Program-made: the position numbers and the translations under genes | Assembly: GCA_031255035.1 (NCBI GenBank) | Contig: JAIRTI010000015.1 | Location: 1-7,813 of the forward strand | DNA from: Desulfovibrio sp. | Lineage (GTDB): Bacteria; Desulfobacterota; Desulfovibrionia; Desulfovibrionales; Desulfovibrionaceae | Direction: 5' to 3' | DNA: 7,813 bases | The notes under the pieces: model-generated | The model's input: the letters and a program-made list of their open reading frames with translations, nothing else | Databases searched by the model: none | Told to the model about the DNA's origin: nothing | Shown: positions 1-6,399 of the stretch, one piece after another | Numbering within the stretch: the first letter of the stretch is position 1 | Layout of the letters: each line of letters opens with the position of its first letter

Positions 1-144
1 TACGCGCAGCCGGAACCCAAACTGAGGGGGTCCGGGGGAAATCATTTCCCCCGGCGGGGTCCGGGGCAGCGCCCCGGCCGCCGGAGGCATTGCCTTTCAC
101 AGTTGGCGAATGAAGGGCCGCAAAAAGCTCAAAATGAGAATTGC
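1..144 (-). repeat. Dispersed palindromic repeat, copy 1 (inverted, truncated by window start)
   Basis: Read on the minus strand this is the same element as at 5941 and 7708: an AT-rich CTCA/TGAG hairpin followed by CTTTTT, a linker around AACTGTGAAAGG, then GC-rich hairpins. Perfect stems are 61-67/71-77 (CCGGGGC, 3-nt loop) and 32-41/45-54 (CCGGGGGAAA, 3-nt loop). The core is identical by eye to the copy at 5981-6060. The far end shares only a few bases (TCCGGCT) with the copy at 6935 before the window stops. It lies just downstream of the STT3 gene, so it may help end that operon. GC-rich palindromes of this style are, from general knowledge, common between genes of Desulfovibrio-like genomes; I could not check copy number. 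Confidence 0.85.
122..138 (-). terminator. Weak terminator-like hairpin after the STT3 gene
   Basis: On the minus strand, about 20 nt after the STT3 stop codon, CTCA and TGAG (128-131/135-138) can form a short hairpin followed by CTTTTT. The 4-bp stem is weak for a rho-independent terminator. The same motif with a 5-bp stem, CTCAT/ATGAG, occurs in the copies at 5941 and 7708, which do not follow genes on that strand. It may therefore belong to the repeat rather than be a dedicated terminator. The stronger GC hairpins at 61-77 and 32-54 lie further downstream on the same strand. Confidence 0.3.
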
Positions 145-157
145 TGTAAGGGAGCGC

Positions 158-2851
158 CTACAATACTTCCCAGATTCTGGTGTAGACGTTGTCAAACACC
201 AGGCGAAAATAGGGGCTGACGGCCGGGTCGTCGGGCGGGCAGATGAGCAGTTGCACCATCATGGTATTATAAAACACCGAATCCAGGGCCAGCTTGTCGC
301 TGATAGCCCTGTCAAAGACGCCGGGGCCGCGCTGCCGCTCCCAGAAGCGCCGCAGTCGGCTTCGGGAAAGCTCATCCGGGGCGCTTTGCTGGGTATTCAT
401 GATAAAATGGTACGCGCCGTAGCGGTTATAGTGATACCGCTCCAGACTGCCGTTTTCAAAAAAAATGATGTCCGACGCATAGACCGGATCTTTGCCTTCG
501 GAAAGGATGACCCCTGTATCCACATTGACCCGCAAGGCTCCGGAAAGATTGCTCATAAGCGCTCCGGGGCCCTGTTTGCTCTCAAAATTCCACGAGCCGA
601 AGCGCGATACCCATATGCCGATGCGCAGAAGCTCGAAATGGACCACGATATATTGCCTGCCCGGCGCGAACACCAGGGGGGCCTTTCTGTCGCCGAGATT
701 CCGCATCAAATCCTGGGAGGCCGAGGCGGAAAGCCCGTCAAACACCTTGGCCGGCACGTTGTCATGCAGGGCCGTGTATTTGATCACCTGCCGCGCGAAG
801 CGCGGGTCGGCGGTGGTGTAAACGGCGGCGGGCAGATACAGCGACGGGCCGCCGTGGCGCGCGCCGTCCGCAATGGTATGGCGGCGCGCGAAATGATGCG
901 TGGCATAGCCCCAGTCCCACCAGTTCCAGACAAAGGCGTCCTTGCCCGTGTGTTCCCGTATCCAGGCCAGGCCCTCGGCCTGCTCGCGCGTCAGCACGGG
1001 CCCCTGGGTATAGTCCGGCATCAACCGGGCCAGGGGCCAGGCGAGCAGCAGCACCGAGACCAGGGCCGCCGCGAGCCGTACCGATCCCCGAAGCCTGAGC
1101 AGACGGTCAGCGGCGTTCTCCGTCCGGGTGAAGGGGCCGCTTCCCTGGTCCGCCTCACGGGCGGAACGCCGCAGCCAGGCCGCGAAAAGCGTGCGCCTCG
1201 CGGCGTCAAGCAGCAGCCCGCCGGCCATGCACAGGGCCAGCAGCAGTCCGGGCGGGCCGAACATGGTCATCCGCGCCCCCAGGCGCAGACTCAGCAGGCA
1301 GAGGACGACCAGCGGCGCAAACCAGACAAAGGCCGGCATCGCTATGAGAAAAACAATGAAGCAGCCCAGCGCCAGAATGGTGACGGCGGCTATGGGGTAG
1401 ACGTATAAAAAAATTTCACGCAAGGAAACCGTCTGCACTTCGATGATGGATGAGGCCACGGAGGGAAAAATCAGCGGGTCGTCCGCCACCGTGGCCATGG
1501 AGGTCATGTCGCCGCTCCGGTTGGCATAGGCCGTGAACGACCGCCCCATAACCGAGAAAACGGCGCTGTCAAGGCTGAAGGCGATAAGCGCCGCCCAGCA
1601 GGCCGCGAGCAGCCATGTATTCAAAACCAGGGACGAAAGCCCGGAACCTTGCGCCAGGCCGGAAGCGCCGGGGCCGCTTTCGGCTTCAGCCTCGCCGCTT
1701 TGCCGGGCGCTTCTCACAAGAGTGAGGACTCCGGCCGCGAACAGGCCGGCCAGACCGCCGATCCAACCGCCCAAAAGCAGGGGCAGCGCATGACACAACG
1801 CGCCCGCCAGCAGAAACGCCCTGCCCCCGGCCGGCCCGAGCACCAGAATGAGACCGGGCAAAACCACGATGGAAAAACGTACGAGATACGGGAACATCGA
1901 ATGCCAGCCCTGCATCCAATGCCCGAAAAGACCGGAGACGATAAGCAAAAACAGCCAGGGCGCGCCGAGCATATCGCGCAGCATCAGCCGTCCGCTTATC
2001 TCGAACTCTTCGCCGCCAGGGGCGTTCAGGCCGGAAAAGCTGACGCGCACGCGGCAGTCCGCCGCCGTTCCGGCAATCCCGGCAGCCGGGCAGGCCCGTT
2101 CCGGGCCTGCGCTCCCGCCCGCCCCTTGTTCGGCGTCCGCTTCCGGCGCCGTGCCCGCTTCGTCCGCCGCGCCCGCTTTGTCCGCCTCGCCCGCTTTGTC
2201 CGCCGTGCCCGCTTTGTCCGCCGTGCCCGCTTTGTCCGCCGTACCCGCTTTGTCTTTAAAAAGGCGCGGCCTGAGCAGCTCCGGCAGACTGATCAGCCAC
2301 GGGCTGAGCCAGAGAGCGGGGGCCAGCCCCAGCAGCACCGCGAACAAAAGAATCACGAGGTCGGTATCATAAAAGCCCAGGAGCGTTCTGGCGCAAAAAG
2401 CCGGGGCCAGTGAAGCCAGCACCCCGGCGCACATCCCGGCATAGGGCTGCCCCAGGCCGCAGCCCCACAGAAACACGGCCAGGGCCAAAAGGCCGCTCAT
2501 GAACGGAGGCAGCCAGAAGCCCGCCACGGCGGGCGAAAGCCCGGTCCACAAGGAAATAAACCGGACCAGTTCGGACATGGGATGCCCGGCCCCGAACTCG
2601 AAGCCCTCGGCCCCGGCTATCCAGTGGTAGGCGTCATGGGTTGCCAGCAGATATTCGCCGTTCAGGCTGAAGGAAGGGTTTGCCCAGAAGGGCAGTTCCA
2701 GAATCCGCGCGCAGAGCGCCAGGCCGAAGCAAAGAATCAGGCAGACAGCCGGCGCGGCGAAGCGGGAGACAGAAAGCCCGGCCCCGCCCATGCAGGCCGG
2801 CAGAAACAATGGCGGGGAGGCGATATAAGCGCGGCGTGTCCACCCGAACAT
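158..2851 (-). CDS. pglB: STT3/PglB-type oligosaccharyltransferase (N-linked protein glycosylation)
   Basis: This 897-residue membrane protein is predicted to transfer a lipid-linked oligosaccharide to asparagine of exported proteins on the periplasmic face of the inner membrane. About twelve hydrophobic segments lie between residues 33 and 612, followed by a soluble domain of about 285 residues. STT3 hallmarks are present: THDAYHW with D73 in the first external loop, YDTD with D162 and D164, SSIIE with E471 in the position of the TIxE-type loop, and the acceptor-site motif WWDWG at 644-648. From memory, a D. desulfuricans PglB homologue has reported oligosaccharyltransferase activity. It is longer than Campylobacter PglB (about 713 aa), partly through a low-complexity Ala/Lys/Asp/Gly insert at about 200-265. 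The start is chosen because AAGGA at 2858-2862 overlaps the rsmG stop, 6 nt before the ATG; M21 is an alternative. No glycan-assembly or flippase genes are nearby. Confidence 0.9.
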   Translation of the reverse strand: MFGWTRRAYIASPPLFLPACMGGAGLSVSRFAAPAVCLILCFGLALCARILELPFWANPSFSLNGEYLLATHDAYHWIAGAEGFEFGAGHPMSELVRFISLWTGLSPAVAGFWLPPFMSGLLALAVFLWGCGLGQPYAGMCAGVLASLAPAFCARTLLGFYDTDLVILLFAVLLGLAPALWLSPWLISLPELLRPRLFKDKAGTADKAGTADKAGTADKAGEADKAGAADEAGTAPEADAEQGAGGSAGPERACPAAGIAGTAADCRVRVSFSGLNAPGGEEFEISGRLMLRDMLGAPWLFLLIVSGLFGHWMQGWHSMFPYLVRFSIVVLPGLILVLGPAGGRAFLLAGALCHALPLLLGGWIGGLAGLFAAGVLTLVRSARQSGEAEAESGPGASGLAQGSGLSSLVLNTWLLAACWAALIAFSLDSAVFSVMGRSFTAYANRSGDMTSMATVADDPLIFPSVASSIIEVQTVSLREIFLYVYPIAAVTILALGCFIVFLIAMPAFVWFAPLVVLCLLSLRLGARMTMFGPPGLLLALCMAGGLLLDAARRTLFAAWLRRSAREADQGSGPFTRTENAADRLLRLRGSVRLAAALVSVLLLAWPLARLMPDYTQGPVLTREQAEGLAWIREHTGKDAFVWNWWDWGYATHHFARRHTIADGARHGGPSLYLPAAVYTTADPRFARQVIKYTALHDNVPAKVFDGLSASASQDLMRNLGDRKAPLVFAPGRQYIVVHFELLRIGIWVSRFGSWNFESKQGPGALMSNLSGALRVNVDTGVILSEGKDPVYASDIIFFENGSLERYHYNRYGAYHFIMNTQQSAPDELSRSRLRRFWERQRGPGVFDRAISDKLALDSVFYNTMMVQLLICPPDDPAVSPYFRLVFDNVYTRIWEVL
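2147..2254 (-). repeat. In-frame 18-bp tandem repeat, six units, inside the STT3 gene
   Basis: Six consecutive 18-bp units encode residues 200-235: DKAGTA three times, then DKAGEA, DKAGAA and DEAGTA. The first three units are nearly identical at DNA level, so the array probably grew by slippage or unequal exchange. Because the period is a multiple of three, gain or loss of units keeps the frame. It sits in a hydrophilic stretch between two groups of membrane segments, after the YDTD motif, probably a cytoplasmic loop (inferred). Confidence 0.9.
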
Positions 2852-2854
2852 GGC

Positions 2855-3562
2855 TCATCCTTGGGAAACGCTGATTTTTTGAATCAGCCAGAAAAACCGC
2901 GTATCGCCCCTGACCGTGTAACTTTCCTCCCGTGCGGCGAACCAGCCGCCGGGCAAAGTCCGGGGCAGGGGTTCCAGGGTCAGAAAAACACAGTGCCCCT
3001 GGGCCGCGACAGCCCCTGCCACCAGGGAAAGCACTCGGGGCCACGGCAAAAAGGCCCGGCTGACGACGAGATCAGGCGGCGCGGCCCGGCCCAGGCAATC
3101 CTCCGCCCGGCCATGGAAAACGCTGACTCCCGGCAGCGGAACGGCGGCCAGAACGGCGCGCAGAAACAGAGCCCTTTTTTCGCGGGATTCGACCATGACA
3201 TACTCGCCCCGCCGCCAGAGCATGCGCAAGGCGACTCCGGGCAAGCCCGCGCCGGCGCCCAGGTCCAGGGTGAGGGCCTTTTCCGGCAGCGGCAGGGCCT
3301 CCAGAAAACGGGCCAGATGCAGGCTGTCAATGATGAGGGTCTCAAAAACCGTGCGCCAATCGCCCGGCCCCACCAGGTTCATGACCCTGTTCCACTTCAT
3401 GAGCAAAACGAGATAGGCCGCCAGCCCGGCGGCGCAGCTGTCCGGCAGGCGAAAACCGAGTCCCACGGCGGCAAGGCCCACGGCTTCGGCCGTACACTCG
3501 TCAGCGGGCCTGGCGCGGTTCATGGGTCGCGCCGGCTCGCGGGATTCAGGGCAATCCGTCAC
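2855..3562 (-). CDS. rsmG: 16S rRNA (guanine-N7)-methyltransferase RsmG (GidB)
   Basis: A cytoplasmic SAM-dependent methyltransferase; the family methylates N7 of G527 (E. coli numbering) in 16S rRNA, and its loss gives low-level streptomycin resistance in other bacteria. From the GTG at 3562 it is 235 aa, within the family's usual 205-240. The SAM-binding motif I reads DLGAGAGLPG at 100-109, preceded by the typical region KWNRVMNLVG (56-65) and DSLHLARFLE (79-88). An acidic residue sits in VESREKR (124-130), and a SRAF motif lies at 168-171. The GTG is favoured because GGGAG lies about 7 nt upstream and it begins 20 nt after the zinc-ribbon stop. An ATG at 3523 (222 aa) is possible but has a weak ribosome site. 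An open frame reaches 3757, but that part overlaps the zinc-ribbon gene and is not conserved in character. The stop is 3 nt before the STT3 start. Confidence 0.93.
   Translation of the reverse strand: MTDCPESREPARPMNRARPADECTAEAVGLAAVGLGFRLPDSCAAGLAAYLVLLMKWNRVMNLVGPGDWRTVFETLIIDSLHLARFLEALPLPEKALTLDLGAGAGLPGVALRMLWRRGEYVMVESREKRALFLRAVLAAVPLPGVSVFHGRAEDCLGRAAPPDLVVSRAFLPWPRVLSLVAGAVAAQGHCVFLTLEPLPRTLPGGWFAAREESYTVRGDTRFFWLIQKISVSQG
2870..2888 (-). promoter_or_regulatory. Hairpin at the 3' end of rsmG, next to the STT3 ribosome site
   Basis: A perfect 7-bp inverted repeat (GCTGATT/AATCAGC, 5-nt loop) lies in the last codons of rsmG, about 7 nt upstream of the STT3 ribosome binding site at 2858-2862. 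It could influence translation of the STT3 gene from the shared message. It also encodes part of the rsmG C-terminus, so chance is possible. Confidence 0.3.
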
Positions 3563-3582
3563 AACCCGCTCCCGCGCGGCCT

Positions 3583-3819
3583 TCACAAATAGTCGGCGTC
3601 GATGGCGGCCGGGCCGTCGGCCAGCATCAGCTTGACAAACTGCACCGAGTATTCGTCTACCGGCACAATGGGAAAGGACTGGCGGCACACGTCGCAGGTG
3701 ATCATGGCCGGCTGCGGCGGCGACACCAGGGGCAGTTCCCGACGGCAATAGGGACAAGGATAAAAGAAGACCAGCTCCATGCCGATGGGCTTGACCGGGG
3801 CAACGGGGCGGCGGGCCAT
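3583..3819 (-). CDS. Small four-cysteine zinc-ribbon protein, function unknown
   Basis: A 78-residue, probably cytoplasmic protein with two CxxC knuckles, CPYC (C22, C25) and CDVC (C42, C45), 16 residues apart. That spacing fits a single zinc-ribbon binding one Zn. The N-terminus is basic and proline-rich; the C-terminal third is acidic, without a membrane segment or signal peptide. The ribosome site GGAGGA (3825-3830) lies in the last codons of gpmI, and the ATG begins 1 nt after the gpmI stop, so translation is almost certainly coupled to gpmI. rsmG begins about 20 nt after its stop. I cannot assign a role: the fold fits nucleic-acid binding or a small structural partner, but nothing shows which. 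The gene is clearly real because of its spacing, ribosome site and paired cysteines. Confidence 0.85.
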   Translation of the reverse strand: MARRPVAPVKPIGMELVFFYPCPYCRRELPLVSPPQPAMITCDVCRQSFPIVPVDEYSVQFVKLMLADGPAAIDADYL

Positions 3820-3820
3820 A

Positions 3821-5356
3821 TTATTCCTCCAGCAGGCTGATGCCGGTCATTTCGGCGGGTATCGGAAGCCCCCAGAGACGCAGAATCGTTGGGGCGATAT
3901 CGCCGAGCTTGCCGTTTTTGAGCCGGCGCGGCGCGTCTTCATCCATGAGAATCAGGGCCACGGGGTTTTTGCTGTGGGCCGTCTGGGGATGGCCGTCAGC
4001 GGCAAGCATTTCTTCGGCGTTGCCGTGATCCGCCGTCAGCAGCAGCCTCCCCCCCTTCGCCCTGACCGCTTCGACCACCCGGCCCACACAGGCGTCGACA
4101 GCCTCGCAGGCCTGGACGGCGGCCGGGATAATGCCGGTATGGCCGACCATGTCCAGGTTGGCGAAATTGCAGACAACCAGGGTGTACGCCCCGGAATGCC
4201 ACTCCCGCAGCAAGGTGTCGGTCACTTCATGCACGCTCATTCGCGGCTTGAGGTCATAGGTGGCGACGTCCCTGGGGGAGGGGATCAGGCGGCGCTCCTC
4301 GCCGGGAAAAGGATTTTCCAGGCCGCCGTTGAAAAAATAGGTGACATGGGCGTACTTTTCCGTCTCCGCTATGCGCAACTGGGCAAAACCGTTCTCGGAA
4401 ACGATCTGGCCCAGGCCCTTGGCCAGGTCCTGGCGCAGAAAGGCCGCCGGCATGGGAAAGTCCGACTCGTAGGCCGTCATGGTGGCAAAGGCGGCAAGCC
4501 TGGGGCGCTTTGCTCTGTCAAATTCGGAAAAGCCGTCGTCAAAAAGACAGCGTGACAACTGCCGCGCGCGATCCGCCCGAAAGTTGAAGAAAAAGACCGC
4601 GTCGCCGTCTTTGATCGTGGCCGGATTCTGTCCCTGGGCCGCGACAAGGCGAGGAGAAATAAACTCGTCCGTTTCCCCGGCGTCGTAAGCCGCCTGAACG
4701 GCCGCGACCGGATCGGAAAAAAAAGTCCCCTGGCCGTTCACGAGGGCGTCCCAGGCGATTTTTGTCCTGTCCCAGCGCTTGTCGCGATCCATGGCGTAAT
4801 AGCGCCCGTACACCCCGCCGACGCGGGCCATGGGGCCCAGCTTTTCAACAAGTTCCCGCATGAAGCCGATGCCGGAATCGGGCGCGGTATCCCGGCCGTC
4901 CATAAAGGCCTGCACCGCCACCGGCGTCCCGGCCGCTTCGGCAAGGGCCAGAAGGGCGTACAGGTGGCGTATGTGGCTGTGTACCCCGCCGTCGGACAAA
5001 AGCCCCAGAAGGTGCAGCGTGCCGCCGCCGGCCTTGACCGCTTCGAGGCAGGCGCGAATAACGGGGTTATCGTTGAAACTGCCGTCCTCAAGGGCCACGT
5101 CGATGCGCGTCATGTCCTGATAGACGACGCGGCCCGCCCCCATGTTCATGTGCCCCACTTCCGAGTTGCCCATGTAGCCGTCTGGCAGGCCCACGGCGCG
5201 CCCGGAGCAGAGAAGGCCGGTTCGCGACGGCAGGGCCGTCAGGGCGTCGATATTGGGGGTTCTGGCAAGGCTCACGGCGTTGCCGGGGCCGGCCGGGGCC
5301 TGACCCCAGCCGTCAAGGATGAGTAAAATAGTCGGTGTTATATAGCGCGCGGGCAT
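3821..5356 (-). CDS. gpmI: 2,3-bisphosphoglycerate-independent phosphoglycerate mutase
   Basis: Interconverts 3- and 2-phosphoglycerate in glycolysis and gluconeogenesis in the cytoplasm, using two metal ions (usually Mn) and a phosphoserine intermediate. The 511-aa length matches the family. The N-terminal metal motif LDGWG carries D15, and the catalytic serine is S65 in GNSEVGH. The GRDTAP and GRYYAMDRD substrate motifs are intact, as is FFNFRADR. Later metal ligands appear as D402 and H406 (DMVGHTG), D443 and H444 (ADHGN) and H461 (AHSKNPV). These positions nearly coincide with the well-studied Bacillus enzyme, so the enzyme looks fully active. Start: ATG with a strong GAGGAGG at 5361-5367, 4 nt upstream. 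It follows rsfS after 97 nt and overlaps in expression signals with the zinc-ribbon gene downstream. Confidence 0.98.
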   Translation of the reverse strand: MPARYITPTILLILDGWGQAPAGPGNAVSLARTPNIDALTALPSRTGLLCSGRAVGLPDGYMGNSEVGHMNMGAGRVVYQDMTRIDVALEDGSFNDNPVIRACLEAVKAGGGTLHLLGLLSDGGVHSHIRHLYALLALAEAAGTPVAVQAFMDGRDTAPDSGIGFMRELVEKLGPMARVGGVYGRYYAMDRDKRWDRTKIAWDALVNGQGTFFSDPVAAVQAAYDAGETDEFISPRLVAAQGQNPATIKDGDAVFFFNFRADRARQLSRCLFDDGFSEFDRAKRPRLAAFATMTAYESDFPMPAAFLRQDLAKGLGQIVSENGFAQLRIAETEKYAHVTYFFNGGLENPFPGEERRLIPSPRDVATYDLKPRMSVHEVTDTLLREWHSGAYTLVVCNFANLDMVGHTGIIPAAVQACEAVDACVGRVVEAVRAKGGRLLLTADHGNAEEMLAADGHPQTAHSKNPVALILMDEDAPRRLKNGKLGDIAPTILRLWGLPIPAEMTGISLLEE

Positions 5357-5360
5357 GACG

Positions 5361-5367
5361 CCTCCTC
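5361..5367 (-). promoter_or_regulatory. Strong Shine-Dalgarno of gpmI
   Basis: GAGGAGG on the minus strand, 4 nt before the gpmI ATG at 5356. It is the strongest ribosome site in the window, consistent with high expression of a glycolytic enzyme, and it fixes the gpmI start. Confidence 0.8.
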
Positions 5368-5453
5368 AAAACAACAGCATTTTTTGAAAAGCGGGCGCGT
5401 TCGGACGCGTGAAAGCCGTGGCGCATCCGGCCGGGCGGAGCATACGCGGGGCC

Positions 5454-5834
5454 TTAAGCGCCACGGGTATCGGCCAGCACCGGCGCATCCGGCCACAAGT
5501 CGTCCAGGCGGAACAGATCCCTGCTCTCCGGATGGAATATATGGACAATAACATCATTGAAGTCCAGCAGTATCCACTGCCCCAACTGGTGGCCTTCCAT
5601 GCTCAGATACTCGAAGTTATCCTCGCGGGCCGAGGCCAGAAGGTGTTCCGCCAGGCCCTGACCATGCCTGACCGAAGTGGCGCTGGCGATTACCACGGCT
5701 TCGGACAGGCCGTGCCGGCCCGTCAGGTCGAGAGCGAGAATGTCGCGGGCCTTTTTGTCCGACAACCGTTCAACCATGACGGCCACTTTGTCGTTGGTGG
5801 GCACAGTGGAAAAAATATTCTTGCGTTTGCTCAT
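5454..5834 (-). CDS. rsfS: Ribosome silencing factor RsfS (RsfA/Iojap family)
   Basis: The family binds ribosomal protein L14 (uL14) on the large subunit and blocks joining with the small subunit, reducing translation when nutrients are scarce. The protein is 126 aa, within the usual 105-130. The characteristic core is present: DKKARDILALDL (26-37), VVIASATSVRHGQGLAEHL (47-65) and, near the end, GQWILLDFNDVIVHIFHPE (85-103) followed by SRDLFRLDDLW (104-114). The ATG at 5834 has a GAGGT ribosome site a few nt upstream. It is first in the minus-strand gene run; the 97-nt gap before gpmI holds no convincing terminator, so read-through is likely. A possible promoter and hairpin lie upstream at 5869-5921. 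Confidence 0.97.
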   Translation of the reverse strand: MSKRKNIFSTVPTNDKVAVMVERLSDKKARDILALDLTGRHGLSEAVVIASATSVRHGQGLAEHLLASAREDNFEYLSMEGHQLGQWILLDFNDVIVHIFHPESRDLFRLDDLWPDAPVLADTRGA

Positions 5835-5868
5835 GCGACCTCATCGTGGCAACATTTCTGAGTTCTCG

Positions 5869-5888
5869 AAAAAGCGGCCCCGCGCCGC
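5869..5888 (-). terminator. Terminator-like hairpin in the rsfS leader
   Basis: On the minus strand GCGGC and GCCGC (5884-5888/5874-5878, 5-nt loop) form a GC-rich stem directly followed by TTTTT (5873-5869), the form of a small rho-independent terminator or attenuator. It lies 35-55 nt upstream of the rsfS start codon. It would begin almost at the transcription start implied by the promoter candidate at 5894-5921, so at most one of the two readings is likely right unless transcription starts further upstream. Confidence 0.35.
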
Positions 5889-5893
5889 CTTTG

Positions 5894-5921
5894 ATGATAC
5901 GCTTTTTTCAGAACAGAGCAA
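5894..5921 (-). promoter_or_regulatory. Candidate sigma70-type promoter for rsfS
   Basis: On the minus strand TTGCTC (-35-like, three of six consensus bases) and TATCAT (-10-like, five of six) are separated by 16 nt that include an A-tract. Predicted transcription would start near 5887, giving a leader of about 50 nt before the rsfS ATG. The -10 is good and the -35 weak. Confidence 0.35.
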
Positions 5922-5940
5922 ATCGCCTAGGGCCGATCCG

Positions 5941-6176
5941 GCAATTCTCATTATGAGCTTTTTGCGGCCAACTGTGAAAGGCAATGCCTCCGGCGGCCGG
6001 GGCGCTGCCCCGGACCCCGCCGGGGGAAATGATTTCCCCCGGACCCCCTCAGTTTGGGTTCTGACTAAACGTATAAACAGGGCACAACGATCAGCCACCC
6101 AATCGCCGGGTCCAGGGCCGGCAAGGTCCTGGCGGGTGTGGGCAGAGCCCACATGCGATCAAATTGGCTTCGACAA
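5941..6176 (+). repeat. Dispersed palindromic repeat, copy 2 (long form)
   Basis: The first part (5941-6060) matches copy 1, except that 11 nt between GCGGCC and AACTG are absent. The second part (about 6077-6176) matches only the copy at 6935-7141. Stems in order: CTCAT/ATGAG near 5947-5957 followed by CTTTTT; CCGGGGC/GCCCCGG at 5997-6003/6007-6013; CCGGGGGAAA/TTTCCCCCGG at 6020-6029/6033-6042; CCAGG/CCTGG at 6112-6116/6128-6132; and TGTGGGC/GCCCACA at 6137-6143/6147-6153. It fills much of the intergenic region between rsfS and the divergent plus-strand gene. No start codon with ribosome site or protein-like reading frame is evident within it. Confidence 0.85.
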
Positions 6177-6227
6177 AATCAGAATAGCTGGGGCCGATCT
6201 CGGGCCGCAAAATTAGGCAGCGGCCAT

Positions 6228-6256
6228 TTTACATGCCGGACGCGCCATGGTATTAT
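6228..6256 (+). promoter_or_regulatory. Sigma70-type promoter for the plus-strand unknown gene
   Basis: TTTACA (6228-6233, five of six consensus bases) and TATTAT (6251-6256, five of six) are separated by exactly 17 nt, the best-scoring promoter pattern I found by eye. Transcription would start near 6263, leaving a leader of about 137 nt before the ATG at 6400. It lies just beyond the end of repeat copy 2. Confidence 0.6.
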
Positions 6257-6284
6257 GTATACACTGCAACGAAGAGACTCTACG

Positions 6285-6303
6285 CGGCCCGACAGGCGGG
6301 CCG
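6285..6303 (+). promoter_or_regulatory. Leader hairpin 1 of the unknown plus-strand gene
   Basis: A perfect 7-bp stem CGGCCCG/CGGGCCG (6285-6291/6297-6303) with loop ACAGG lies in the predicted 5' leader, about 20 nt after the predicted transcription start. CTCT at 6278-6281 and AGAG at 6307-6310 can extend it across a small internal loop. There is no T-run, so it is not a terminator. No known riboswitch class is recognised. Confidence 0.45.
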
Positions 6304-6335
6304 GGAAGAGCGGAGCGCATACGCCCGTTGCCCCC

Positions 6336-6371
6336 GCGCAAACAAGTGCGACACGCCCCCGGAGTTTGCGC
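6336..6371 (+). promoter_or_regulatory. Leader hairpin 2, just before the ribosome site
   Basis: GCGCAAAC and GTTTGCGC (6336-6343/6364-6371) are a perfect 8-bp inverted repeat around a 20-nt loop, ending 16 nt before the GAGGA ribosome site (6388-6392). It could act as an RNA structure modulating translation or as a protein-binding palindrome. Function is unknown. Confidence 0.45.
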
Positions 6372-6399
6372 CGTCAAAGTCAGACACGAGGATACCGAC

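Noticed and set aside
110..1408. Long open frame of 432 codons on the plus strand, opposite the STT3 gene
   Set aside because: It is antisense to a gene with clear catalytic motifs, has biased Arg/Gln/Pro/Gly composition typical of a GC-rich shadow frame, starts inside the repeat, and has no family resemblance.
2147..2254. Possible CRISPR-like array
   Set aside because: The 18-bp units are contiguous without spacers and lie in frame within a gene, so this is a coding tandem repeat.
2862..2880. Similarity of this stretch to the left arm of the 6782 hairpin (about 16 of 19 positions)
   Set aside because: It encodes the conserved-length end of rsmG on the other strand, lacks the rest of the element, and the match is short enough to be chance in T-rich sequence.
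2582..3592. 336-codon open frame on the plus strand, opposite rsmG and the start of the STT3 gene
   Set aside because: Antisense shadow of two recognised genes with low-complexity Gln/Gly/Arg composition; no recognisable domain.
3563..3757. Longer rsmG start reaching into the zinc-ribbon gene
   Set aside because: The extension overlaps the zinc-ribbon gene almost entirely, exceeds the family length, and a GTG with a ribosome site at 3562 fits better.
3779..4555. 258-codon open frame on the plus strand, opposite gpmI
   Set aside because: Antisense to the intact gpmI active-site region; no convincing ribosome site or domain.
5357..5453. CGCGT/ACGCG hairpin with nearby CTTTT in the rsfS-gpmI gap, as a terminator
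   Set aside because: The stem is only 5 bp and the T-run is short and displaced by several bases, so it is too weak to call.
5677..6216. 179-codon open frame on the plus strand across rsfS and repeat copy 2
   Set aside because: It runs antisense through rsfS and then through palindromic repeat sequence, so it is not a plausible protein.
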